A stretch of 64,000 nucleotides of DNA. Origin: Castanea sativa. Lineage: Eukaryota; Streptophyta; Magnoliopsida; Fagales; Fagaceae. Below the pieces are notes generated by a model. It had not been told where the DNA came from and searched no databases. It worked only from the letters and a program-made list of their open reading frames with translations. This document shows positions 44,191-55,805 of this stretch, one piece after another; the first letter of the stretch is position 1, and each line of letters begins with the position of its first letter. A program made the position numbers and the translations under genes. The stretch is from contig NC_134022.1 in NCBI RefSeq assembly GCF_040712315.1, positions 1,116,001 through 1,180,000 on the forward strand, given 5' to 3'.

Positions 44191-47100
44191 AACCAGACAA
44201 ATGTGTATTTTCCTTTATGAATGAAGAAAATTCAACCAACCAAGCAAGAGCAAGATACAACTTTCATTTGCAAGAGACTAAAATTGATATCAAATGGCAA
44301 AAGCTTGGCCTCGTCCAAATCAGATCGCAATGACATTGCAATAATGCAAATAAGGCACAAATTGACTGCTGGCGTAGATACGACATGCACCGTTGTTGCC
44401 TTCTTCATTTTCTATGCTTTTTCTTTCTGTTTCTATTATTTGTTGTTCATTGAAAAAAAGTTTTTAATCTTTAACTATAATAACAACATTCATATCAAGA
44501 ATGCCATAAAATTTAACATTTAGCATCTCAAAAAGTTATTTTATCTATTTTAACAACCCACTTTATAATAGACTCAACATCACACATTCTATAATTTTAC
44601 CACTTCATTTAAATTTTTTATTTATTCTTTCTTTATGTTTTCTTTATTCTTTGTTTCCAAATGTACTTTCATTTGATCATCTAAACATAGCAAGCATATT
44701 TTTTAAAACCCGACTTTTTTTAATGAGAATTTTTTTTTAATTGAAGAATCATATTTTTGAAAATCCATGTTTGTAATCATTATCATATTTTTAGATTTTT
44801 TTTGTCTTTCAACTACCATGTACATTATTTATAATTTTTTTTTCCTTCAACTACCATGAATGTATCTTGTACTTAATGGGTATGAGACATTTCTCTCACT
44901 GACATGTGGGCTCCACATTGGGCGCAATTGAAAATTTACATAAGGAATGGCACAAGGAACTAAACTATCAACCTATCAAACACTATTTACATAAGGAACT
45001 GCTTGTTTCAAAGTCCAAAATTTACGATTTGCTAAAGTCATGCCAAATTGCAACAATGTCCAAAGAGTTCATCAAGAAAAACCAATTCCAACCAGCTAGT
45101 AACAAAGGTCACAAGAGAATTATATTCTGATGGAAGACCAGCAAGAATATAAGAGTTAATTTCATAATCACCAAGTGATTGACATAGTTGGACGTGAGTT
45201 TCTCCTTGTATGATACTAGTGTGAAACGGTAAGTCTCCATATTAGTCCATAAGTAGATAACGTACAAAATGACACAGCCTACTTATTAAAGACACTCCTA
45301 CAGGGCACCCAAATCACCAAAAATATGTGATAATAAAAACAAAACAATCAATTGAAGCTCAGTATAAAATACAAACCGACAATAAGTCTACATTAAGATA
45401 ATTTCCATTAAAAAAAACATTAGGATAACTTAGATGGCCAAAATTGGGAATTAACCCTGTTTGCCAAATAATATAATTAATAAGCACTGTTACAAAACTA
45501 TATTTTTTACTAACATCTTGAGTCTCAAATACTCGATTTTTGGCCTATAAATTGAGTCTCAAAGACTTGATTTCAGTGTTCTGATCACGTCTGAATTGGT
45601 GTATTTTCCACGTGGCGTCCACCTGGAAATCAAGTCTCTAAAACTCGATTTATAAGCCAAAATTTAAAAAAAAAAAAAATCCCAGAAACACAACAATCCC
45701 AGCACAACAATTTATATCATCCTTTCTCCTTTTCATTAAAATAATATTTCTCTTTCTTTCTTTTTCTCTTTCTTTCATCATATCTCTGTCACTCCTCTTT
45801 CTTTTTCTTTTTCTTTTTCTGTTCAGTGACTTAATTGGGGCACTTTTTGTTTCATTTTTTAAGTAAATAAAAAGATTTTAACTAAAAAAATACGTGTTCC
45901 CTCAAAATTATAGAGAATCAATATAGACTAATTCAATATAATAAAATATTTATACTTAATTAGAAAGCTCTTGATAAAAAGTCAAGATTTTGCTCTTTTT
46001 ATAATGTGAAGTTATCCATTTTTATCATTAGGGGCGAAACTAAAATTTTAAAAATGAGGGGTCAAAATAATAAACAAATATAAAAATTTAACCAATTTAA
46101 TTTAAGGTATCCATAAAAGAAATATGAAGAGTTTTAGGGAGGAGGGAAACATATATTTGTTAATTACAGGGGTGAAAATTTAATTCCGGAAAAGTTTTGG
46201 GGGGGCCTTCTAGTTCCAGTTAGTTCCGTCCCTGCACATAATCTTGGAAAAACACTCTGATCTTTGAGGTGAAATGCTCTATGGAAAAAGAAATAAGAAA
46301 TGTAAACCAATGGAGTTGGCTAAGCAATTGGGCACTTGGTTTCAAAGTGGCTGTCTTGGGTTTGACTAGGAGCTTTCTAATTCAAATTCAGGCACCAGCA
46401 CTTTGAAAAAACTTCATAGGCCAGCAATTTATCCCGCTATAGGCCCACTTATCGCAAACAGTGATTAGTCTCTAGTTAAAAGTTTTGACGAAATACTAGG
46501 GAAAACAAAAGAAAAAAAGAAAAGAAAAAAAGAAATGTTTCCGTCAACTTCTTTGTACTTTCACATGTTTACTATGTTTTGAGATGCGTCTAGATTTAGC
46601 AACATGTGCAACGATTTGGGGTAGAATGTGTAACAACTAACAAGTGCACTCTGCACCTTTGTTTTCATGATTTCGCATCTTACGATTATCGGTCAAAGTT
46701 ACCAGGTACTTGACAACGGGTTTCGCTTATTGGAGACTTTGAGTAGATGGTGAAATAGTCTAAGCTTGTTCAAGTTATTTTATATATATTTTATGTATAC
46801 AGATTCTATATTTTGTTTGGAAAATTTTTTACCTCCAAACCACCTTCTTGGAAAATTCCTACAATGCAATATTCCTCCAATCCATTGCATAACTATTAAT
46901 AAAACCATCAACATATGCTTTTAGTCACATGGACCTATCAAATCGTATTATTCAAAAAATAAAAATAAAAAATCCTATCATTATCAAATTATAGATCTTT
47001 GAAGCAATATTGTAACAGGAATGTTACTGAAGTTTAGCACTAGTATTGGTGAAGGCAAATTACTAAAATTCTAAATTTAGTAACTAAATATAATAGAAGT

Positions 47101-47549
47101 GGACTGCATCGGTGGGGGGAAAGTTAAAATTTCTGGCCGTTGAGCTACATTGCACAGCCATTTTTGCGTGTGCATTGCAGCTCAGATGATAAAAAAAAAA
47201 AGTATTTTATTAGCTCCCCACTGAAGCTCAAATCACGTACTAGATACCTGCTGGTTGCCTCTTTTTATTTTATTTTGCTTTTGCTTTCCTGGGCCATGTG
47301 TGTGTGTGATAGTGCTTTTTCTTTTCTTTTCTTTTCTTTTCATCTTTCTTTCTTTTCCTTTTTGGTTTAACTAGATGCGATTTTTTTTTTTAAACTTATA
47401 TTTTTCTGGGCATGATTTAAAAAGAAAATAAACTTTTGTTTTTGCTTTCCTTTTGGTTGTGGACTTGTGGTTGTGGTTGTTGTTTATTGTAGTGTATATA
47501 TTATTTTATTGTGTTATTTATATTATTTTAATGTGTTGAATGCTAAAAT
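44191..47549. other. Copy B spacer with small relics
   Basis: Collinear with 8,446-11,780. It contains the copia gag relic on the minus strand (45,093-45,208), the foldback hairpin (45,537-45,662), the MITE-like element (about 46,029-46,237) and the NLR-flank relic (about 46,555-46,725). No host gene. Confidence 0.65.
46307..46535 (+). mobile_element. SINE-like element, longer form
   Basis: It begins CCAATGGAGTTGGCTAAG and includes the segment GTGGCTGTCTTGGGTTTGAC, missing from copy A, with GGGTTTGACTAGG as a weak B-box candidate. It ends in an A-rich tail. The comparison shows copy A is the deleted version, through TTCAAA repeats. Confidence 0.55.
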
Positions 47550-47939
47550 AAAACCATTGATAAATTGCAAATTATACTCCTGAAGTTTGGGTTGATTGGA
47601 TTTTACACTCCAAAGTTTCAAAATTTTGATTTTACACCCTAAAGTTGGTTCCATTAGTAATTCACTTTTTATGGTTAATTTCTACTATTAAGTGACACAT
47701 CATCATGTTGATGTGTTTTATTTTTGCTAAACCAGCCCTAAAACTACGTCGTTTTAGGGATGACCAAGCAAAGAGTTAGTATGCATCAAAATTACGTCGT
47801 TTTAGGCCTAAACTTAAAACAAAATTCTCTAGCTTAAACGACACAGTTTAAGCCAAATTCCTAAAATCTAAAAACAAAACCTCACAACAAAAAACTCAGA
47901 GTTCCCACAAACTAAAACCTCAAGAACCCAAATCCCTCA

Positions 47940-48115
47940 TCCCGCCAGCGGCAGGTGCAGCGGCGAAACTTTGGTCCTGCAAGAACCTAATGTATCTGCC
48001 CACATCGCAAGCCATGCAATGCCTCGCTAAATTAGAATCATTGTTTATCCATCTTTGTCCCAAATTAGAGGAAAGATGCCCAAAGGATAGCGAGGTAGAG
48101 TGGTCCAAAATTGCC
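47940..48115 (+). pseudogene. Captured NLR C-terminal LRR fragment, copy B
   Basis: Same content as 12,170-12,346: AMQCLAKLESLF, CPKLEERCPKD, EWSKIAHI, stop. A Thr-to-Ala change distinguishes it from copy A. Confidence 0.8.
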
Positions 48116-48555
48116 CATATTTAATATATCCACATCCATTGAGCAATAAGTTTAGTCATACCTCAAATCCTCTTCTTTAGTTTTCTCAATTTCTCTAATA
48201 CTCTATATTTTTAATTGCCCCTAGTTTCTTCCTTTCTTTCTTCAATTTTCCCTTAATATGTTTCTTGGCACTATGAAGAAGTAATAAATCTCATAGAATT
48301 TCGGTCCAATCCCTGGAAATTGAAAATCGATGGGGAATATTTTATATCAAATGGTTCTTGCGCAGATTTCATATGTGAACCCAGACCCAAACCTCCCTAG
48401 CTCTGATTTCACGTGTGAACTTAGACAATGACTATGGAAAACTAAATAATGTTCATGGTTTTTGTTTTCAGATTTTAGGAATTTGGCTTAAACTTTGTTG
48501 TTTAGGCTAGAGAATTTGTTTGAAGTTTAAAGTTTAGGCCTAAAATGACGTAGTT

Positions 48556-49315
48556 TGTGGGGGGGTAAAAGGACCCAAGCAGGTATTTGAGCCTTTGGGC
48601 TCTAACTAGTAGGGCCGACCTGTTCCTAAATTAAAAGCCTGTTGAAACTATGAATCGGCCCATGCGCCGAGAGTCTGAGGATACATCCGAGGGTGAGTTT
48701 CTCCTCGGACAGACCCAGGAGGATTTGGAGTCTCGCTAGAATGATCAAGACAAAGTTCCGGAAAGACTGTTGGTTAAAGGGGGGATCCCTGTACCCTCTA
48801 GAGTGACCAGCGGAAGAAAAATATCTTAGGAAAAGGCTGCTACCTCCACATTAAAGACCCTGTACCTACCTCCCTGGCCGCATTAATAGGAAAGTGACCC
48901 CTGAACAGTAGGACCGAAACTTTTGGTTACTATTCAAAGCACTAAGAGAAGAAATATTTAGGGGAGAGGGGATTTGAGCAACACGTGGATAAATCACCAA
49001 GGAAAGAAGTATTTAAAGGGGGTGAAGGCCCAAGAAAAGGGGATCAGTCGGTGACCAAGAAAAGAACTAAGAATTGTAATCTTTAAGAGAGAAAGAGAAA
49101 TAATACAGAAGTGGTCCTCGGCTTACGTCCGAGGAGGTCCTTTTGCAATTATCATCTATTATTTACAAGTATTTTTTCACACCTTAGCCTGTTATCAATT
49201 TCTCAGTACCTCTAACTTAGATTTCAAATCCACACTCTACAAATTTCATTGTTTAAGGCGCATTGGGCCTGAGCCCATAATTGTCTTTGGGTCCAGGTGC
49301 AATTGTGCACTTACA
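48556..49315 (+). repeat. 5' LTR
   Basis: 760 bp, TGTGGGGGGG...GTGCACTTACA. It contains the near-palindromic CTCGGCTTACGTCCGAGGAG (about 49,117-49,136). About 23 hand-counted differences from the 3' LTR, almost all transitions. Confidence 0.93.
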
Positions 49316-49316
49316 A

Positions 49317-49336
49317 TTGGCGCCGTCTGTGGGGAT
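49317..49336 (+). other. Primer-binding site
   Basis: TTGGCGCCGTCTGTGGGGAT directly follows the LTR end. TGGCGCC is complementary to a tRNA 3' end of GGCGCCA; the tRNA was not identified. Confidence 0.75.
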
Positions 49337-49361
49337 CTAGTCTGGAAGGAGCTGTGATACT

Positions 49362-50720
49362 ATGGCAAGCCTAGGCTCACACCATGCAGAGTCTCAAGGA
49401 TCACAACCTGAGGATCTTTTCGAGCATTTTGAGTGTCGAAGGGATCGAGAGGGAAGCGTTCATACAGAATATCCTAGGGCGAGCCATACTCATGGCGGGG
49501 GTAGCACCACCCACGAGGATGGTGCTAAGGCCATGCAAAAGGAGATTAATCATTTGAAAAGAAAACTGCGCCGCGTCAGACGCAAGCATTCACCGTCCTC
49601 ATCTAATCCTTCTTCAGTGGAGGTCCGGGGAAGTAGCTATAGCTCGAGGTCGTGGTCGCCCCCCACCGCAACGTCCTCTTGTGAGGAGGATGACCTGCCA
49701 GCTCGCAGGCACAAGAAGCTCCCTTCCAGGGGCTTGGGGAACGATGCTATGAGTCGGGCGTTGCACCAACTATCCAAATCGCCATTTTCACGGAGGATTG
49801 AGAAGGGGAGGCTCCCCAGAAGGTTCACCTAGCCCACCTTTACCATCTACAATGGCCGGACTGATCCGGTAGAGCACGTGAGTCACTTTAACCAGAGGAT
49901 GGCAGTGCACTCTCATAATGAGACCCTGATGTGTAAAGTTTTCCCCTCTAGCTTGGGACCTGTTGCTATGAGGTGGTTCAACAGCCTTAAATCGGGGTCT
50001 GTAGGTTCGTTTGGGGAGCTTACGAGAGCATTTGCGTCGCGGTTTATCACATGTAGCAGAGTGCCTCGACCATTGGACTCATTGTTATTCATGGCCATGA
50101 GGGAAGGGGAGACGTTGAAAGCATATTTCGACCGGTATTGGGAGATGTTTAATGAGATAGATGGTGATTTTGATGAGGTGACACTCAATACTTTTAAGGT
50201 AGGCCTTCCTACTGATCACGACTTGAGGAAGTCCTTGACCAAAAAGCCCGTCCGCAGCGTACGTCGCCTCATGGATCGTATTGATGAATACAAAAGGGTG
50301 GAGGAAGACCAGCAGCAAGGAAAGGGTAAGGTGAAGGTTATCCCGCAGGAGAGAAGGGATTTCAGGTCGGATAGATACCACAACAACAAGCCGAGGAGAG
50401 ATTACATTGGGCAGTTCGGCTCGGCAGCACCTCAGACTGTGAATACTGTGTTCCGAGAACCAGTACACCAATTGCTGGAGAAGGTTCGTAGGGAGCCCTT
50501 CTTCAAGTGGCCCAGTAAGATGGCGGGAGACCCTGCGAAGAGGAATCAGAATCTCTTTTGTCAGTACCATCAGGACGTGGGCCACACTACCGAGAACTGT
50601 CGGACCCTTTGGAACCACTTGGAGCAGCTTGTTAGTGAAGGAAAACTGAAGCAGCACCTTTATCAACCTAATGGGCAGGGCCATCAATCCGACTCAAATA
50701 ATCAGAAGAGTAATTCATCT
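49362..50720 (+). pseudogene. Gypsy gag
   Basis: The frame starts MASLGSHHAESQ, with a basic Ser/Arg-rich N-terminal region, then FTIYNGRTDPVEHVSHFNQ, VFPSSLGPVAMRWF, RVPRPLDSLLFMAMREGETL (Retrotrans_gag core) and CQYHQDVGHTTENCRTLW (knuckle). A single TAG at 49,830-49,832 interrupts an otherwise continuous frame. The related gag at 35,571-35,978 has CAG there, so it is a C-to-T change. Gag would form the particle shell. Confidence 0.9.
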
Positions 50721-50859
50721 CGGTCGACGTTGGGAACAATTAACGTTATCTTTGCTGCACTTGGCAGGACCGACTCAGGTCCCACCAGGGTGATGGCAGT
50801 TTCATATTCTCAGTCCGAAGAGGCAGGCTGCAGGCCGAAGAGGTTGAAGGTGAACTTAC

Positions 50860-51374
50860 CCGTCTTGGGATTTTCAGAGGAGTATAAGGTTGGTACCATC
50901 CAACCCCATGACGATGCTCTTGTGGTCACTCTTAGGATAGGGAATTATGACGTGAAGAGGGTGATGATTGATCAGGGCAGCGGTGCAGATATTATGTACC
51001 CTGATTTATTTAAGGGGCTAAGGTTGAGGCTAGAAGATCTTACTCCTTACGATTCGCCACTTATAAGCTTTGAAGGGAAGGTCGTTGTACCGAAAGGACA
51101 GATTCGTTTGCCCGTTCAATCTGGCTCAGAAACGGTCGAGGTGGATTTCATTGTGGTTGACGCGTATTCCCCATATACAGCCATCCTTGCCAGGCCATGG
51201 CTGCACGCTTTGGGTGCTGTCTCCTCTACCTTGCATGTTAAGGTTAAATTCCCCTCGGGGGAATATGTTGAAGAGATCCTCGGCAGCCAATCGGTGGCCA
51301 GGAAATGCATATCAGCCGCAGTGCTTCATCAGACAGAAGTCGAGTCATCGGCTTTGGTCATCAAAGACTCATAG
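50860..51374 (+). pseudogene. Gypsy aspartic protease region
   Basis: In frame with gag: VKRVMIDQGSGADIMYPDLF carries a D-x-G-S-G-A-D variant of the retropepsin active site (about 50,957-51,016), and VDFIVVDAYSPYTAILARPW follows. A TAG at 51,372-51,374 ends the frame; pol continues in the same frame beyond it. Confidence 0.85.
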
Positions 51375-51404
51375 CAATTAACAGCTTCGGATGCACCTGG
51401 GTCG

Positions 51405-53215
51405 GTGACAGGAGAGGAGGCTCTTTGTGAGGATTTAGAGAAGTTTTTAATAGCCGATGACCCTGAGAGATTCTTCCAAGTTGGCATACGCTTGCCATAC
51501 CAGGAGAAGATGGATTTGTTGGAATTTCTGAAAGACAACATTGATGTTTTTGCGTGGGACCCTTATGAGGCCTTGGGCGTAGACCCGAGCTTCATTTATC
51601 ATAATTTGAATGTCAACCTCGCCATTGTTCCAAGAAGGCAGCCACCTCGGCGTTCTTCCAAGGAACATTCTGAGGCTGTCAAGGAGGAGGTGCTCAAACT
51701 CAAGAGGGCTGGGGCTATTAAAGAAGTTTTCTACCCCGAATGGTTGGCGCATACGGTTGTGGTCAAAAAGAAGAATGGAACGTGAAGAGTATGTGTGGAC
51801 TTCACGGATTTAAACAAGGTCTGCTCGAAGGATTCATTCCCAATGCTACGTATTGACCAACTTGTGGACGCCATTGTCGGCCATCTTCGTATGAGTTTTT
51901 TGGATGCCTTCCAGGGTTACCATCAAATTCCATTGGCATTGGAGGATCAGGAGAAAACTGCTTTCATTACTCTAACAGGGAACTATCATTATAAGGTCAT
52001 GCCGTTTGGGTTGAAGAATGCTGGGGCTACCTATCAAAGAATGATGACCAGGATGTTCGAACAACAACTTGGGAAGACCATTGAGGTATACGTGGATGAT
52101 ATGGTGGTAAAGAGTAAAACAATACCCTCGTACATTAAAGATTTGGCTGACACCTTCCAGGTGCTTAGGAAGCACAAGTTGCGCCTTAACGCCTCAAAGT
52201 GCTCTTTTGGTGTGGGATCTGGAAAGTTCTTGGGTTATATGATTACTCATAGAGGTATCGAGGTAAACCCATCGTAGGTCAAGGCTATTTAGGACTTGCA
52301 GCCGCCTCGAAACTCAAAGGAGATCCAGAGATTGACCGGAATGATCGCCGCACTAAGCAGATTTATCTCTCGGTCAGCTGACCGGTGCCGTCCTTTCTTC
52401 CAATTGTTGAATAAATGGAAAGGGTTTCAATGGACCGACGACTGCGTGTTAGCCTTCCAACAGCTTAAGCAATATCTTTCTCGGCCACCCATTTTGTCTC
52501 GCCCCGAGGCGGACGAGGTCCTGTTTGCTTATCTAGCAGTGGCCATCCACGCGGTCAACCTGATCCTCATAAGGGATGAAAGCGGGGTGCAGAGACCGGT
52601 CTACTACGTTAGTAAGTCCTTGAATAAGGCCGAGGTGCGCTATCTACTCTTGGAGAAAGCACTTCTGGCCATAGTTCATGCCACGCGGAAGCTCCCTCAT
52701 TATTTCCAGTCCCACACCGTGGTGGTTCTGACCCAATTGCCTCTCAAGGTGGTGTTACGCAGCGCCGATTACTCTGGCAGGGTGGCAAAGTGGGGAACCA
52801 TTTTGGGGGCCTTTGACGTTAAATACATGCCTCGCACCTCGGTGAAGGGCCAGGTCCTTGCTGACTTGGTGGCAGAGTTTACCGAACCATTGCTAGAAGA
52901 GACTCTGAAAGAAGCACACATGGATGAAAAATCAGTTACTGAGATCACCGGCGCAGCACCCCCAATTTGGAGAGTATATGTGGACGGGGTAGCTAATCAG
53001 AGAGGGTCTGGTGTTGGACTTGTCCTGATATCCCCTGAGGGAATTGTCTTCGAAAATTTCTAAGACTGGCGTTCTCGGCTACTAATAATGAGGCCGAGTA
53101 CGAGGCAGTCTTGGTGGGCATGAACATGGTACATAGGATGGGTGGAAAGGAAGTTCATGTGTTCTCGGATTCTCAATTAGTGGTCGGCCAGGTCACGGGG
53201 ACCATTGGAGGCTAG
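51405..53215 (+). pseudogene. Gypsy reverse transcriptase and RNase H
   Basis: RT fingers EVFYPEWLAHTVVVKK, palm FLDAFQGYHQIPL, MPFGLKNAGATYQR and catalytic YVDD (52,089-52,100), connection GKFLGYMIT. After the stops come LTGMIAALSRFISRSADRCR, the RT-associated RNase H, then a second RNase H core starting YVDGVANQRGSGVGLVLIS (about 52,977) with NNEAEYEA (about 53,085) and DSQLVVGQV. In-frame stops lie at 51,783-51,785 (TGA), 52,275-52,277 (TAG) and about 52,290 (TAG), with frameshifts near 53,055 and 53,205. Two RNase H-like segments are typical of Tat-type pol. Confidence 0.9.
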
Positions 53216-54689
53216 GGATCCGAGAATGCAAGAATACTTGGCCCAGGTCAAACGTCAGCAAGCTAAACTTGATTCTTTTGTTTTATCTCACGTTTCTAGA
53301 AATGGAAACACCCATGCAAATTCTTTGGCAACGTTAGCAACGTCCTTGACTCAGGGTTTGCCCAGGGCCATCCTTGTAGAGGATTTGCTAAAACCAACTC
53401 TTACCGTTGTCAACGCAACTCGCATCCATCTGATACGGCCTGGACCTAGTTGGATTGACCCGGTCATATCTTTTCTTAGAAACGATGTCCTTCCTAAGGA
53501 CAAATTTGAAGCAGATAAGATACATCGAAAGGCGCCACGTTTTTGGTTGTTTGAGGACCAGAAACTGTATAAATGATCCTTCTCAGGACCATACTTATTA
53601 TGTGTGCACCCAGAATCAACGGAAGCACTTTTGGAAGAACTGCACGAAGGGATTTGTGGGAGCCACACTTGGGGAAGGTCCTTAGCCCATAAAGCCCTGA
53701 CTTAAGGTTATTGGTGGCCCAATATGCAAAGGGAGGCTCAGGACTATGCCAGAAAATGTGATTAATGCCAGAGGTTCGCCCCTAATATTCATTAACCTAG
53801 AGGGGTTCTTAACCCTCTCTCCAGTCCTTGGCCTTTCGCACAATGGGGATTGGACATAGTGGGGCCATTTCCGAAGGCTGCAGGAAACAAAAGATGGCTG
53901 CTCGTGGGGACTGACTACTTCACTAAATGGGTCGAGGCTGAGCCCTTAGCCAATATCAGAGACGTTGACTCCAGGAAGTTTGTTTAGAAAAACATCATCA
54001 CCAGATTCAGTATACTCCACACACTTATTTCGGACAATGGCGTTCAATTCGACAGCAAGGCTTTTAGGAAGTATTGTGGTGATATGGGCATCATAAATAG
54101 ATACTCCACCCCAGCTTATCCTCAAGGAAATGGGCAAGCCGAGGCCGTTAACAAGGTCATAGTCTGTGGGCTCAAGAAAAGGTTGGACGATGCGAAAGGT
54201 AGATGGGTAGAAGAACTCCCACATGTTATGTGGACGTATCGGACTACACCGCGCAGGTCCACTGGAGAAACTCCATTCTCTATGACTTATGGAGCCGAGG
54301 CGGTGATACCTCTGGAATTTGGTTTTCCCACCCTAAAGACGAGTTCTTTTAGCCCGGAGAATAATGATGGCCTCCTGGAGAAAGGCCTGGATTTAGTTGA
54401 GGAACGGCGCGAGGCAGCTATGATCCAAATGGCTTATTATCAATAGAAGCTCAAGCGGGGATGTGATGCCCACGTGAAGCTAAGGCCACTCGCACCTGGG
54501 GATCTTGTACTAAGAAACGTGGTGGGCACTGCTAAGAACTCAGCTTGGGGTAAGCTAGGACCAAATTGGGAAGGTCCCTATCGCATTGTTTCAGTAGCTG
54601 GCATAGGGTCGTATCGGCTAGTTGACCTAGATGAAAGAATTGTACCACGCCCATGGAATGTAAATAACCTTCGAATTTATTATTATTAA
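53216..54689 (+). pseudogene. Gypsy integrase
   Basis: A linker (DPRMQEYLAQVKRQQAKLDSF) leads to a degraded zinc-binding region (about 53,745-53,775), then the DDE core: LDIVGP (about 53,849), ISDNGVQFD (about 54,027) and GNGQAEAVNK (about 54,129), supplying the D, D and E. A C-terminal domain follows (LGPNWEGPYRIVSV, ending NNLRIYYY). Several stops, for example at about 53,574, 53,984 and 54,446, break the frame. It would insert cDNA into chromosomes. Confidence 0.88.
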
Positions 54690-54744
54690 TAAAAGGTGCT
54701 TTTGTTAGTTAGCTGTTCAAAGTTATGAATACATTAGGGGCTTA

Positions 54745-55320
54745 CAATTACTATTCTTAAGTGTCAAACAGAAACTTGGTTAAGCATGGTCCTCGGACCA
54801 CAAACCTTGTGGAAATTGATATCTTATCATTTGTTAAACAGAACCTTAGTTATGCCGGGTCCTCGGACCTCCTACTTTGGGGAAATTAACATTTGAAGTT
54901 ACTATTCTTAAGTGTCAAACAGAAACTTGGTTAAGTATGGTCCTCGGACCACCAACCTTGTGGAAATTGATATCTTATCATTTGTTAAACAGAACCTTAG
55001 TTATGCCGGGTCCTCGGACCTCCTATTTTGGGGAAATTAACATTTGAAGTTACTATTCTTAAGTGTCAAACAGAAACTTGGTTTTGTATGGCCCTCGGAC
55101 CACAAACCTTGTGGAAATTGATATCTTATCATTTGTTAAACAGAACCTTAGTTATGCCGGGTCCTCGGACCTCCTACTTTGGGGAAATTAACATTTGAAG
55201 TTACTATTCTTAAGTGTCAAACAGAAACTTGGTTAAGTATGGTCCTCGGACCACCAACCTTGTGGAAATTGACATCTTATCATTTCTTAAACAGAACCTT
55301 AGTCACTGTTCTTATTCTTA
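54745..55320. repeat. 151-bp tandem repeat array, about 3.8 units
   Basis: The phrase TGTCAAACAGAAACTTGG recurs at 54,762, 54,913, 55,064 and 55,215, exactly 151 bp apart. Each unit contains two related half-units built on AAACAGAA(A/C)CTT.GTTA..... GTCCTCGGACC and GGAAATT.A. The array lies between the integrase stop and the 3' end of the antisense gene. Decayed half-units continue to about 55,440. Confidence 0.95.
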
Positions 55321-55440
55321 TCACACACTTTGTGGAACTCAATATCTTACCAGTCGTTAAATTGGATTTTAGGTTTTATATGTTTAAGTGTTAAACGAAA
55401 ATTTGGTAAGGAATGGTCCTCGGACCTTACATTCTACTAG

Positions 55441-55805
55441 AATTGATATGTCAGATTACAAAGTTTAATCATCATGTGGGTTTTCTAGCTAAGGCATTGT
55501 ATAATATCCAAACTAAGTTAGTTTCTGTCAGGTTCTTAAATGTTTTACTTTGCAAAGCAAATACGCGCATGGCTGTTTAAAGGTTATAATTGTTCAACTA
55601 CTGGAGTTAGACTTGTTTGTTCTGTTTTGTCTTTAGTTATGTGTTAGTAAAAACTTTCATAACAAGCATAAAAAGGACAAAGTGAAATAAATACAACTCG
55701 GATGGAAATAGAGTAAAATTGTTCTTCATTAATTATAAAAGGAATACATCATCATATAAAATAAAATAAAAAAAAAGGAAGTACAGAAAAGTCCTATGCT
55801 AGGCC
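55441..55805. other. Spacer between repeat array and antisense gene
   Basis: No coding sequence. It probably includes the 3' UTR of the minus-strand gene. A-rich near 55,760. Confidence 0.5.

Noticed and set aside
54745..55320. Regularly spaced repeats considered as a CRISPR array
   Set aside because: The repeats are contiguous 151-bp tandem units without unique spacers, in a plant retrotransposon.
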